The translations under genes were made by a program, and so were the position numbers. From assembly GCF_041242975.1 (NCBI RefSeq), contig NZ_CP162488.1, positions 3,338,001-3,402,000 of the forward strand: 64,000 nucleotides of DNA, given 5' to 3'. The stretch is from Xanthomonas sp. DAR 35659 (GTDB lineage: Bacteria; Pseudomonadota; Gammaproteobacteria; Xanthomonadales; Xanthomonadaceae). Below the pieces are notes generated by a model that was not told the origin of the DNA, made no database searches, and worked only from the letters and a program-made list of their open reading frames with translations. This document shows positions 34,300 through 43,224 of the stretch, piece after piece. Each line of letters begins with the position of its first letter. Position 1 is the first letter of the stretch.

Positions 34300-34989
34300 A
34301 TGACCGCGCTCGCGATCCTGCCGGGCCTGGACGGCACCACCGAACTGCTGGCCGCATTCGTCGCCGAAGCCCGGCGTCACTTCGCGCAGGTCGCGGTGGT
34401 GGGGTATCCAGGCGATCGGCCGGCGTCGTACGCGGAGCTGGAACAGTTGGCGCGGCAGGCATTGCCGCGGCGCCGCTTCGTCCTGCTCGGCGAATCGTTC
34501 TCCGGCCCCATCGCCGTGTCGATCGCGGCGCGCCCGCCCGCGCACCTGGTCGGGTTGGTGCTGTCCACCACCTTCGCGCGCAATCCGGTCCCGCTGCTGG
34601 CCCCGTTAGCGGCGCTGACGCGGTTCGCCCCGGCGCGCCAGCTCCCGCGCAGCGCACTGCGCTGGTCGCTGTTGGGACGCTGGGCCACGCCCGCCATCGA
34701 AGCGCAGCTCGCGCAAGCGCTCGGCCAAGTCGCGCCGGCGGTGCTGCGCGCGCGAGCCGCCAGCGCACTGCGCGTCGATGTCAGTGCCGAGCTGAGCGCC
34801 ATCGCGGTGCCCACGCTGTATCTGCGCGCCAGCCATGACCGCTTGATGCACCCGTCGGCGGGCGACCTGATCCTGAGCCGCGTCGCCGGCGCGCGCCGCG
34901 TGGATCTCGCCGGTCCGCACCTGCTGCTGCAGACCGCCCCCGCCGCCAGCGCGCGCGCCATCGCCGACTGGTTCGCCGCGGTGACCTGA
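34300..34989 (+). CDS. Alpha/beta hydrolase
   Basis: A 229-residue cytoplasmic alpha/beta-hydrolase-fold protein. The nucleophile elbow is GESFSGPIA (Ser). The oxyanion region is LPGLDGTTELL. The likely acid is Asp in LRASHDRLMHPS and the catalytic His is in AGPHLLLQ. It resembles small thioesterase/esterase members. The substrate is unknown. The start is the ATG at 34300, chosen because the upstream in-frame sequence is Arg/Pro-rich and lacks fold features. It is 116 bases after the hypothetical gene. Confidence 0.85.
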   Translation: MTALAILPGLDGTTELLAAFVAEARRHFAQVAVVGYPGDRPASYAELEQLARQALPRRRFVLLGESFSGPIAVSIAARPPAHLVGLVLSTTFARNPVPLLAPLAALTRFAPARQLPRSALRWSLLGRWATPAIEAQLAQALGQVAPAVLRARAASALRVDVSAELSAIAVPTLYLRASHDRLMHPSAGDLILSRVAGARRVDLAGPHLLLQTAPAASARAIADWFAAVT

Positions 34990-35073
34990 GCCGGCGATCG
35001 TCCGTCGACGCCGCTGCAGGGCCGTTTTCGCCCGTTTCGGAGAACGGCCGCAACGCGCTCCGCCGGGCATCCC

Positions 35074-35163
35074 GTCGCGGCTGAAGCCGCTCCTACACAA
35101 GCACCGCGCGACGGCCGGCACTCGCGAATCTCCCCATCCCGAATCCCCACTCCCGAATCCCAG
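35074..35163. repeat. Single inverted REP followed by C-rich stretch upstream of dbpA
   Basis: An inverted REP core sits at 35074-35096, followed by the reverse complement of the G-rich element (CCCCATCCCGAATCCCC region, about 35130-35163). Order and orientation match the composite repeat of 3688-3783 turned round. Confidence 0.75.
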
Positions 35164-35186
35164 CCGTTCAACGGCTAAAATGTCGC

Positions 35187-36563
35187 ATGAACGATTTCAC
35201 CACCCTTGCCCTCTCCCCGGCGCTCGCGCCCGGCATCGACGCACTCGGCTACACCACGATGACCCCGGTCCAGGCGCAGAGCCTGCCGCCGATCCTGGCC
35301 GGCCGCGACGTGATCGTGCAGGCCCCCACCGGCAGCGGCAAGACCGCCGCGTTCGGCCTGGGCCTGCTGCAAAAGCTGGATCCGGCGCTGACGCGCGCGC
35401 AGGCGCTGGTGCTGTGCCCGACCCGCGAACTGGCCGACCAGGTCGGCAAGCAGTTGCGCAAGCTGGCCACCGGCATCCCCAACATGAAGCTGGTGGTGCT
35501 GACCGGCGGCATGCCGCTGGGCCCGCAACTGGCCTCGCTGGAAGCGCACGATCCGCAGGTGGTGGTGGGCACGCCCGGCCGCATCCAGGAGCTGGCGCGC
35601 AAGCGCGCCCTGCACCTGGGCGGGGTGCGCACGCTGGTCCTGGACGAGGCCGACCGCATGCTCGACATGGGCTTCGAGGAACCGATCCGCGAGATCGCCA
35701 GCCGCTGCGACAAGCACCGCCAGAGCCTGCTGTTCTCGGCCACCTTCCCCGAGGCGATCCGCACCCTGGCGCGCGAACTGTTGCGCGAACCGGCCGAGAT
35801 CACCGTCGCCGGCGCCGACAGCGCGCCGGAGATCGACCAGCAGTTCTTCGAGGTCGATCCCGCCTACCGGCAGAAGGCGGTGGCCGGCCTGCTGCTGCGC
35901 TTCACCCCCGAATCCAGCGTGGTGTTCTGCAACACGCGCAAGGAGGTCGACGAGGTCGCCGGCTCGCTGCAGCAGTTCGGCTTCTCGGCGCTGGCGCTGC
36001 ATGGCGACATGGAGCAGCGCGACCGCGACGAGGTGCTGGTGCGCTTCGTCAACCGCAGTTGCAACGTGCTGGTCGCCAGCGACGTGGCCGCGCGCGGGCT
36101 GGACGTGGAGGACCTGGCGGCGGTGCTCAACTACGAGCTGCCGACCGACACCGAGACCTACCGGCACCGCATCGGCCGCACCGCGCGCGCCGGCAAGCAT
36201 GGCCTGGCCCTGAGCCTGGTGGCGCCGCGCGAGATCGCGCGCGCGCAGGCGCTGGAGGAAGAACAGGGCCAGCCGCTGCGCTGGTCGCGCGCGCCGCTGG
36301 CCACCGCGCGCCCGGCGCAGTTGCCGCAGGCGGCGATGACCACGCTGCGCATCGACGGCGGCAAGACCGACAAGCTGCGCGCCGGCGACATCCTCGGCGC
36401 GTTGACCGGCGAGGCCGGCCTGTCCGGCGCGGCGATCGGCAAGATCGCGATCTACCCCACCCGCTCCTATGTCGCCATCGCCCGCGCCCACGTCGCCAAG
36501 GCGCTGGCGCATCTGCAGGCCGGCAAGATCAAGGGCCGCCGCTTCCGGGTGGCCAAGCTGTGA
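35187..36563 (+). CDS. dbpA: ATP-dependent RNA helicase DbpA
   Basis: A 458-residue DEAD-box helicase, about the length of E. coli DbpA. Motifs are PTGSGKT (I), PTRELA (Ia), VLDEADRMLD (II), FSATFP (III), LVASDVAARGLDVE (V) and HRIGRTARAG (VI). The C-terminal 75 residues (MTTLRIDGGKTDKLRAGDILG to GRRFRVAKL) are the DbpA RNA-binding domain that targets hairpin 92 of 23S rRNA for 50S assembly. The next gene overlaps its stop as GTGA. Confidence 0.96.
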   Translation: MNDFTTLALSPALAPGIDALGYTTMTPVQAQSLPPILAGRDVIVQAPTGSGKTAAFGLGLLQKLDPALTRAQALVLCPTRELADQVGKQLRKLATGIPNMKLVVLTGGMPLGPQLASLEAHDPQVVVGTPGRIQELARKRALHLGGVRTLVLDEADRMLDMGFEEPIREIASRCDKHRQSLLFSATFPEAIRTLARELLREPAEITVAGADSAPEIDQQFFEVDPAYRQKAVAGLLLRFTPESSVVFCNTRKEVDEVAGSLQQFGFSALALHGDMEQRDRDEVLVRFVNRSCNVLVASDVAARGLDVEDLAAVLNYELPTDTETYRHRIGRTARAGKHGLALSLVAPREIARAQALEEEQGQPLRWSRAPLATARPAQLPQAAMTTLRIDGGKTDKLRAGDILGALTGEAGLSGAAIGKIAIYPTRSYVAIARAHVAKALAHLQAGKIKGRRFRVAKL

Positions 36564-37087
36564 GCGCGCCCACGCCGTTGCAGACCGTGCTCGCCTCGCT
36601 GCAGCAGGACGAGGACGGCGCCGCCTGGATCGCGGCGGTGCCGGTGCCGTGGATGCAGGACGCCTGCGGCTTCGTGTTCGAGGACTACGCGGCCGATCCG
36701 GCGCCGGCCGACTACGCCGCCGCGGTCGCCGCGTTCCTGCGCATCGACCAGGCCGTGCTCGATGCGGCGGCTCCGCATGTATTCGCTTATTACCAACGCA
36801 TGCAGGCCCTGCATCAGCAGTACGGCACACCCTGCCCACGCATCGACGATCCGGCGCAGGTGTGGCGGCACGTGCAGTTCGGCGGCGAGGCCTACCTCAG
36901 CCGCTACCGCGACGGCCGCCTGCGCATCAGCCTGGAATGCAACTGCGACTGGGAACAGGAGCACGGGCTGCAACTGGTGTTCACCGATGCGGGCCGGATC
37001 TGCAAGGTCGGTCCGTTCGACGGCCACCTGAGCCACGCCGACGCGCATGCCGACCCCAGCCTGGACACGGTGATCTACCCGACCTGA
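36560..37087 (+). CDS. Hypothetical protein coupled to dbpA
   Basis: A 175-residue soluble protein without a clear known fold. The C-terminal part looks constrained: VWRHVQFGGEAYLSRY, LECNCDWEQEHGLQLVFTDA and KVGPFDGHLSHADAH. The last resembles DUF-type proteins found near toxin or immunity genes, but I cannot name the family. It starts with GTG overlapping the dbpA stop, so its translation depends on dbpA. A ribosome-linked role is only inferred from that coupling. Confidence 0.75.
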   Translation: MSAPTPLQTVLASLQQDEDGAAWIAAVPVPWMQDACGFVFEDYAADPAPADYAAAVAAFLRIDQAVLDAAAPHVFAYYQRMQALHQQYGTPCPRIDDPAQVWRHVQFGGEAYLSRYRDGRLRISLECNCDWEQEHGLQLVFTDAGRICKVGPFDGHLSHADAHADPSLDTVIYPT

Positions 37088-37215
37088 GGCGGCGCCCGCG
37101 GTGGTCGCGAACGGCGTTAGCCGCACCGATGCGCGATGGCCGCGACGCATGCGCGTCGCCCAGCGCTTCGCCCCGCCGGGCCGCGCCACCTGCTGGCCGC
37201 AGCCGTGCGCCTTGC

Positions 37216-37773
37216 TCAGTACGTCAGCGTCGCCAGCAGCGGCAAGGTCTCGCTCCAGCGATCGCGACCGCGCAGCGCCTGTAGTTCCACCAGCACCGCG
37301 GCGCCGACCACTTCCAGTTCCAATTGCTGCGCCAACGCCAGCGCCGCGCGCAAGGTGCCACCGGTGGCGAGCACGTCGTCGACCAGCAGCACGCGCGCCC
37401 CGGCCGGCAACGCATCGGCGTGCATCTCGATGCGGTCGCTGCCGTATTCCAGCGCGTACTCCTGGGTCACCGTCCTGCCCGGCAGCTTGCCCGGCTTGCG
37501 CACCGGCACGAAGCCGGTGCGCAGTTCGTGCGCCAGCGCCGCGCCGAGGATGAAGCCGCGCGACTCGATGCCCAGCACCGCCTGCAACGGCGTGGTGCGC
37601 CACGGACGCGCCATCTCGTCCAGCGCCGAGGCGAACTCCGGGCCATCGGCGAGCAGCGGGGTGATGTCCTTGAACACGATGCCCGGCTTCGGGAAGTCGA
37701 CGATGTCGCGGATATGGGCGGACCAGTGGGCCGGTGCGTCGCTGGGCGCGTCGCAACAGGAGGAATCGTTCAT
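37216..37773 (-). CDS. apt: Adenine phosphoribosyltransferase
   Basis: A 185-residue purine salvage enzyme that makes AMP from adenine and PRPP. The PRPP-binding motif is [14 protein letters not shown]. The family flap and N-terminal blocks are visible in [17 protein letters not shown] and [17 protein letters not shown], and VRKPGKLPG is the conserved adenine-binding segment. It is a single gene, convergent with the dbpA pair, and its start lies about 80 bases from the end of the RND operon. Confidence 0.96.
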   Translation of the reverse strand: MNDSSCCDAPSDAPAHWSAHIRDIVDFPKPGIVFKDITPLLADGPEFASALDEMARPWRTTPLQAVLGIESRGFILGAALAHELRTGFVPVRKPGKLPGRTVTQEYALEYGSDRIEMHADALPAGARVLLVDDVLATGGTLRAALALAQQLELEVVGAAVLVELQALRGRDRWSETLPLLATLTY

Positions 37774-37816
37774 CGCGCAGTCGTATGGCGTGGGGAAACG
37801 CCAAGTCTAGTCGCAA

Positions 37817-37841
37817 GGCGGCACCGCGTCGCGGTGCCGCC
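37817..37841 (-). terminator. 11-bp hairpin after the RND operon
   Basis: GGCGGCACCGC (37817-37827) pairs perfectly with 37831-37841 across a 3-base loop, 16 bases past the pump stop on the minus strand. The following bases TTGCGAC give only a weak T-tract. It separates the operon from apt. Confidence 0.6.
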
Positions 37842-37856
37842 GCGTCGGTCTACGGC

Positions 37857-40800
37857 TTACGCCGACGCGGCGCTCGCGTCCTGCCGTGCCGGACCGTGGA
37901 ACAGGCCGCGCACCAGCACGAAGAACAGCGGCACCAGCAGCACCGCCAGCAAGGTACCCGAGACCATGCCGCCGATCACGCTGACGCCGATCTCGCGGCG
38001 GCTGGACGCGCCGGCGCCGGTGGACAACGCCAGCGGCAGCACGCCGGCGACGAACGCCAGCGAGGTCATCACGATCGGCCGCAGGCGCAGCCGCGCGCCT
38101 TCCAACGCCGCGTCCAGCAGCGCCCGTCCGGCGCGATGCTGGGCCTCGGCGAACTCCACGATCAGGATCGCGTTCTTGGCCGACAGGCCGATCGTGGTCA
38201 GCAGGCCGACCTGGAAATAGATGTCGTTGACGAAACCCGCCAGTGTCGTCGCGGTCACCGTGCCGAGCACACCCAGCGGGATCACCAGCAACACCGCCAC
38301 CGGGATCGACCAGCTCTCGTACAGTGCGGCCAGGCACAGGAAAATGAACAGGATCGAGGCGGTGTACAGCCACAGCGTCTGGTTGCTGGACAACTGCTCC
38401 TGGTAGGACAGCCCGCTCCACTGCAGATCGAAGCCCTGCTGCTTGGCGACCAGCGCCTGCATCCGCTGCATCGCCTCGCCGGAACTGCTGCCGGCCGCCG
38501 CGCCGCCCTGGATCTGCGCCGCCGGCAGGCCGTTGAAGCGCTGCTGCAACTGCGGGCCGCGGGTCCACTGGGTGCTGGCGAAACTGGCGAACGGCGCCAT
38601 CTGCCCGTCCTTGCCGCGCACGTACCACTGGCCGATGTCCTCCGGCAGCGACCGGTACGGCGCGTCGCCCTGCACGTAGACGCGCTTGACCCGGCCGCGG
38701 TCGATGAAGTCGTTGACGTAGCTGCCGCCCCACGCGGTGGACAGGGTCGCGTTGATGTCGCTCTGCGCCAGGCCCAGCGCACTGGCCTGGGCCTGGTCGA
38801 TGTCCACCTGCAGTTGCGCCTTGTCGCCCAGGCCGTTGAGCCGCACCGCGGTCAGCTGCGGGTCGTCGCCGGCTTCCTGCAGCACCTGCTGCTGCGCCTG
38901 CAGCAGCGCCGCGCGGCCGGCTCCGTCGCTGTCGCGGATCCACAGTTCGAAGCCGCTGGACTGGCCCAGGCCGCGCACCGCCGGCGGCGACAGCACGCTG
39001 ATCTTGGCGTCGGCAGTGCCGCGGAAATGCGCGTTGGCGCGGTCGATGATCGCCTGCGCGGTGTTGTCGCGGCCGCGCTCGCCCCACGGCGTCAGCGCCA
39101 CGAACGCCTGCCCGGCATTCTGCCCGGTACCGGCGTTGTTGCGCCCCACCACCATGAAGATGGCGGTGAGGTTGGCCTTCTCGTGGGTCATGAAGTAGTC
39201 GCTGATGCGCTGGCCCAGGGCCTGGGTCCTGGCCAGCGGCGTGCCTTCCGGAGTGGTGAACTGGATCTGCACCTGGCCCTGGTCCTCCACCGGCAGGAAC
39301 CCGGTCGGCATGCGCGCATAGAGCGCCACCATCGCCAGCACGATCAGCGCGTACAGCGCCATCCAGCGCCGCGGCCGTCGCAGCAGCGTGCCGAGCCGGC
39401 GCTGGTAGGCGTGCTGGCCGCGCTCCACGCCGCGGTTGAACCAGCGGAAGAAGCGCCCGAGCTGGCGTTCCTGCTCCACCGGCTTGAGCAGGGTAGCGCA
39501 CAGCGCCGGGGTCAGGGTCAGCGCGACCAGCGCCGACAGCGCCATCGCCGCGGCGATGGTGATCGAGAACTGGCGGTAGATGATGCCGGTGGAACCGCCG
39601 AAGAACGCCATCGGCAGGAACACCGCGCCCAGCACCACGGTGATGCCGACCAGCGCGCCGGTGATCTCGCCCATCGATTGCGCGGTCGCCTCGCGCGGCG
39701 GCAGGTGCTGCTCGTGCATGATGCGTTCGACGTTCTCCACCACCACGATGGCGTCGTCCACCAGCAGGCCGATCGCCAGCACCATCGCGAACAGGGTCAG
39801 CGTGTTGATGGTGAAGCCGGCCGCGGCGAGGATGCCGAAGGTGCCCAGCAGCACCACCGGCACGGTGATCGCCGGGATCAGCGTGGCGCGCCAGTTCTGC
39901 AGGAACAGGAACATCACCACCACCACCAGCACGATCGCCTCGGCCAGGGTGTGCACCACGTTCTCGATCGAGATCCGCACGAACGGCGTGCTGTCGCGCG
40001 GATACGCCACCTCCAGCCCCGGCGGGAAGGTCGGCTTGAGCCGCGCGATGGTGGCGTGGATCGCATCGGAGGTGGCGATCGCGTTGGCGCCGGCGGACAG
40101 CGTCACCGAGAACCCGGACGCCGGATGGCCGTTAAGCGTGGCGTTGTTCTGGTAGTTCTCCGCGCCGATCTCCACCCGCGCCACGTCGCCCAGGCGCACG
40201 CTGGAGCCGTCGGCGCGCGTGGCCAGGATGATCTGGCGGAACTGCTCGGGGGTCTGCAGCCGCGACTGCGCGGTGACCGTGGCGTTGAGCTCCTGGTCGG
40301 CGCCGGTGGGCAGCGCGCCGAGTTCGCCGGCGGTGACCTGGGTGTTCTGCGCCAGGATCGCGTTGCGCACGTCGCCGGGCATCAGGTCGTAGGCGTTGAG
40401 CTTGTGCGGATCCAGCCACACCCGCAGCGCGTACTGCGCGCCGAACACGGTGATCTCGCCGACGCCGTTGATGCGGCTGATCGGATCCTGCAGGGTGCTG
40501 ATCAAGTAGTCGGAGATGTCGACGTTGTCCATGCGGTCGGTGCTGTCGTACAGCGCCACCGCCATCAGGCTGTCGCCCTGCGACTTGGACACGGTCACGC
40601 CCTGCTGCTGCACTTCCTGCGGCAGGCGGTTGAGCGCCTGGTTGACCGCGTTCTGCACCTGCACCTGGGCGATGTCGGGATTGGCCGCCTGGTCGAAGGT
40701 GATGCTGATGCGCGCCTGCCCGGAGGAGGAACTGGTCGAGGAGAAATACAGCAGGTGGTCGATGCCCTTGATCTGCTGCTCGATCACCTGGGTGACGCTG

Positions 40801-40979
40801 TCCTCCACCGTCTGCGCCGAGGCGCCGTTGTAGGTGGCGGTGACGTTGACCCCGGGCGGGGCGATGTCCGGGTACTGCTCCACCGGCAGGGTGACCACGG
40901 CGATGGCGCCGGCGGCCATGATGCAGATCGCCAGCACCCAGGCGAAGATCGGGCGGGCGATGAAGAAGCGCGCGAGCAT
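37857..40979 (-). CDS. RND multidrug efflux transporter, inner-membrane pump (AcrB/MexB-like)
   Basis: A 1040-residue HAE1-family proton-driven pump. The N-terminus MLARFFIARPIFAWVLAICI, the proton-relay Asp pair in GLLVDDAIVVVENVERIMHE, and the porter/docking domain segments (NQALNRLPQEVQQQGV; KRVYVQGDAPYRSLPEDIGQWYVRG) are all present and the length is normal. Its start is 6 bases after the adaptor stop. A hairpin follows, and no outer-membrane factor gene is in the operon, so it must borrow a TolC/OprM-like channel from elsewhere. Confidence 0.96.
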   Translation of the reverse strand: MLARFFIARPIFAWVLAICIMAAGAIAVVTLPVEQYPDIAPPGVNVTATYNGASAQTVEDSVTQVIEQQIKGIDHLLYFSSTSSSSGQARISITFDQAANPDIAQVQVQNAVNQALNRLPQEVQQQGVTVSKSQGDSLMAVALYDSTDRMDNVDISDYLISTLQDPISRINGVGEITVFGAQYALRVWLDPHKLNAYDLMPGDVRNAILAQNTQVTAGELGALPTGADQELNATVTAQSRLQTPEQFRQIILATRADGSSVRLGDVARVEIGAENYQNNATLNGHPASGFSVTLSAGANAIATSDAIHATIARLKPTFPPGLEVAYPRDSTPFVRISIENVVHTLAEAIVLVVVVMFLFLQNWRATLIPAITVPVVLLGTFGILAAAGFTINTLTLFAMVLAIGLLVDDAIVVVENVERIMHEQHLPPREATAQSMGEITGALVGITVVLGAVFLPMAFFGGSTGIIYRQFSITIAAAMALSALVALTLTPALCATLLKPVEQERQLGRFFRWFNRGVERGQHAYQRRLGTLLRRPRRWMALYALIVLAMVALYARMPTGFLPVEDQGQVQIQFTTPEGTPLARTQALGQRISDYFMTHEKANLTAIFMVVGRNNAGTGQNAGQAFVALTPWGERGRDNTAQAIIDRANAHFRGTADAKISVLSPPAVRGLGQSSGFELWIRDSDGAGRAALLQAQQQVLQEAGDDPQLTAVRLNGLGDKAQLQVDIDQAQASALGLAQSDINATLSTAWGGSYVNDFIDRGRVKRVYVQGDAPYRSLPEDIGQWYVRGKDGQMAPFASFASTQWTRGPQLQQRFNGLPAAQIQGGAAAGSSSGEAMQRMQALVAKQQGFDLQWSGLSYQEQLSSNQTLWLYTASILFIFLCLAALYESWSIPVAVLLVIPLGVLGTVTATTLAGFVNDIYFQVGLLTTIGLSAKNAILIVEFAEAQHRAGRALLDAALEGARLRLRPIVMTSLAFVAGVLPLALSTGAGASSRREIGVSVIGGMVSGTLLAVLLVPLFFVLVRGLFHGPARQDASAASA

Positions 40980-40985
40980 GCCGGC

Positions 40986-42149
40986 TCAGCCCTGCTTGGC
41001 GGGGGTGGCGGCCGCGGCGGCCGGCTTGACCGTCACCTTGGCGCCGTCGCTCAGACCCTGCCGGCCCTCCACCACCACCCGCTCGCCGGGCTGCAGTCCC
41101 TCGCCGACCAGCCAGCGGTCGCCGACCGCGCGCAGCGTGGTGAACCGACGCTGGCGCACGACGTTGTCCGCGCCCACCACCCAGGCCTCGGCGTCGCCGC
41201 GCGGGCTGCGGTCCACCGCGGCCTGCGGCACCAGCAGCGCCTGCTGGCGGATGCCTTGGCCGACGATCGCGCGCACGTACATGCCCGGCAGCAATTGCGC
41301 ATCGGGGTTGGGGAAGCGCGCGCGCAGGGTCACGCTGCCGGTGGTTTCCTCCACGTCGATGTCGGCGAACTCCAGCGTGCCGGGCAACGGATAGTCGCTG
41401 CCGTCGGACAGCTTCAGCCGCACTTCGGCGGTCGCCGGCTGCACCCCGCCATCGGCGATCGCGCGGCGCAGCGCCAGGAACTGGCTGCCGGACTGGGTGA
41501 TGTCCACGTTCATCGGGTCCAGTTGCTGGATCTTGGCGATCGCATCGGCCTGGCTGGCGGTGACCAGCGCGCCCGGGGTGACCCGCGCGCGGCCGATGCG
41601 GCCGCTGATCGGCGCCTCCACGGTGGCGAAGCGCAGCTGGGTGCGCGCGGTCTCCAGCGCGGCGCGCTGCGCGTCGCGGCTGGCCAGGGCCTGCTTGTAG
41701 CTCGCCTGCGCGTCGTCCACGTCCTGCTGCGCGGCCAGCCGAGTCTTGCCCAGTTCGCGATAACGCTCGGCGCGCAGTTGCGCGGTCGCCAGCGCCGCCT
41801 CGGCGGTGGCCAGGTTGGCCTGCGCCTCGTTGGCCGCGGCCTGGTACAGGGTCGGTTCGATCTGGAACAGCGGTTGCCCGGCACGCACCATCGCGCCCTC
41901 CTCGAACAACCGCTTGCGCAGGATGCCGCTGACCTGCGGCCGCACTTCCGATTCCTCCGAGGCCACGGTGCGCCCGGCCAGCTCCGCGCTCAGCGGCACG
42001 CTCTGCGGCTGCAGGGTGACCACACCGACCGTCCTGGCCTGCGCCGCCGGCGCGGCGCGCTCGCCCTTGCAACCAACCAGCGCGACGAAAACGAGGCACA
42101 GCAACAGCGGCAGCGCGCGACGCGGACGCTGGGCGAAAGGCGCGGGCAT
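40986..42149 (-). CDS. RND efflux periplasmic adaptor lipoprotein
   Basis: A 387-residue membrane fusion protein. The signal ends in LVFVALVGC, a lipobox, so it is anchored to the inner membrane by lipid. The lipoyl/hairpin region reads RPQVSGILRKRLFEEGAMVRAGQPLFQIEP, then a coiled-coil hairpin (about 105-175), RATVEAPISG-type strand and a beta-barrel domain. The start is the ATG at 42149, with AGGA upstream on the minus strand, since an earlier in-frame codon adds only 11 residues before the signal. It is the first gene of the two-gene pump operon. Confidence 0.95.
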   Translation of the reverse strand: MPAPFAQRPRRALPLLLCLVFVALVGCKGERAAPAAQARTVGVVTLQPQSVPLSAELAGRTVASEESEVRPQVSGILRKRLFEEGAMVRAGQPLFQIEPTLYQAAANEAQANLATAEAALATAQLRAERYRELGKTRLAAQQDVDDAQASYKQALASRDAQRAALETARTQLRFATVEAPISGRIGRARVTPGALVTASQADAIAKIQQLDPMNVDITQSGSQFLALRRAIADGGVQPATAEVRLKLSDGSDYPLPGTLEFADIDVEETTGSVTLRARFPNPDAQLLPGMYVRAIVGQGIRQQALLVPQAAVDRSPRGDAEAWVVGADNVVRQRRFTTLRAVGDRWLVGEGLQPGERVVVEGRQGLSDGAKVTVKPAAAAATPAKQG

Positions 42150-42211
42150 GCGCTTGATCCTGGGAAGCGGGGAGAGGATCATTTAATTTACTTAAAGACA
42201 AATAAATAAAC
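42150..42211. promoter_or_regulatory. AT-rich divergent operator/promoter between tetR and the RND operon
   Basis: The 62-base gap has a strikingly AT-rich block (42181-42210) in a GC-rich genome. ATTTACTT (42186-42193) and AAATAAAT (42200-42207) form a 7-of-8 inverted repeat with a 6-base centre, a plausible TetR operator. No Shine-Dalgarno is visible before the tetR ATG at 42212, so that mRNA may be leaderless or weakly translated. Confidence 0.6.
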
Positions 42212-42919
42212 ATGAAGGATCGCACAACCGCCCGCGCCCCGCGTGCGCGCGCCACCCGGCCCGCGCCCGAGACGCGCGCGGCGGTGGTGGCGGCCGGGCG
42301 CCCGCGCGGCCGCCCGGCGCTGGCGCGGCCGCGACTGCTGCAGGCCGCCCGCGCATTGCTGCTGGAGCACGGCCTGGATGTCTCGCTGGAGCAGATCGCG
42401 CTGCATGCCGGGCTGACCCGGCAGAGCCTGTACAACCACTTCTCCAGCAAGGCCGACCTGCTGATGCAGGTGTTCGAGGCCTTGAGCGAGGAACTGCAGG
42501 CGCAACTGGAGAACATCGGCGACAGCGCCTCACAGAACCTGCCGCGCACCCTGCGGCAGATCGCGCTGACCGTGCAGGCGCATCTGTACGCGCCGTCCTC
42601 GCTGCGCCTGCACCGGCTGCTGGTCCAGGCCAGCGCGCAGATGCCCGAGCTGCTGCAGTCGCTGCATCAGCGCCGCGCCGGCCGCCTGCGGCAACGCCTG
42701 AGCGATCTGCTGCACAGGCTCGACGCGCGCGGCGACGTGCGCGTGGCCGCGCCGCAGGTGGCCGCCACCGCCTTCATCGGCGCGGCGATCGGCTACGCCT
42801 ACCCCGGCGCGATGCTCAACGGCCGGGCGCCGGACCACGCCAGCCAGCAGGCGCTGGCGGAGGAAGTGGTGGCGAGCTTCCTGGTCGCCTGGGGCTATCG
42901 CGCCGACGCGGCGCGCTGA
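42212..42919 (+). CDS. TetR-family transcriptional repressor of the RND operon
   Basis: A 235-residue regulator. A basic, Ala/Arg/Pro-rich N-terminal tail of about 40 residues precedes the helix-turn-helix (LLQAARALLLEHGLDVSLEQ, IALHAGLTRQSLYNHFSSKADLL). The C-terminal all-helical ligand domain ends in FIGAAIGYAYPGAML and ASFLVAWGY. It diverges from the adaptor-pump operon across a 62-base AT-rich gap and is the likely local repressor, as in AcrR/SmeT systems. The inducing ligand is unknown. Confidence 0.93.
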   Translation: MKDRTTARAPRARATRPAPETRAAVVAAGRPRGRPALARPRLLQAARALLLEHGLDVSLEQIALHAGLTRQSLYNHFSSKADLLMQVFEALSEELQAQLENIGDSASQNLPRTLRQIALTVQAHLYAPSSLRLHRLLVQASAQMPELLQSLHQRRAGRLRQRLSDLLHRLDARGDVRVAAPQVAATAFIGAAIGYAYPGAMLNGRAPDHASQQALAEEVVASFLVAWGYRADAAR

Positions 42920-43224
42920 GCGCGACGCGCCTGCACCAGCGGCCGCCGCTCGTGCGACGAGCGCCGGTCTCACGCGTGGCGCATGCGACCCGCCATTGGC
43001 GGCACGTCATGCTGACAGGTCGCGGAGACCACGCTGTCGCCGCGGCGGCTCATGCAGGCGAGGCGTCGGCCGCGATGCTCAGTGCGCGCAAGCGCACCGC
43101 ACGGCCGCCCAGCCCAGCCCCGACCCGACGCCGGCATCCTCCCGCAGCCACCAGGCGCCGCCACGCTCTGCCGCCGCCACCCGCATCGACGCGCCAGCCC
43201 TCCGCGCCCCGCCCGGTCACGGGC
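42920..43224. other. Convergent gap between tetR and selO
   Basis: About 305 bases between two gene ends. I found no open frame worth calling, no REP copy and no clear terminator hairpin. Confidence 0.45.

Noticed and set aside
37734..42209. A plus-strand open frame of about 1490 codons opposite the RND operon
   Set aside because: It is His/Gln/Arg-rich antisense of the adaptor and pump genes, with no domain signature and no usable start. High GC content creates such frames throughout the window.
42920..43224. Open frames in the gap between tetR and selO as a small secreted protein
   Set aside because: The translations are only Arg/Pro/Ala-rich without signal peptide, motif or ribosome-binding site.
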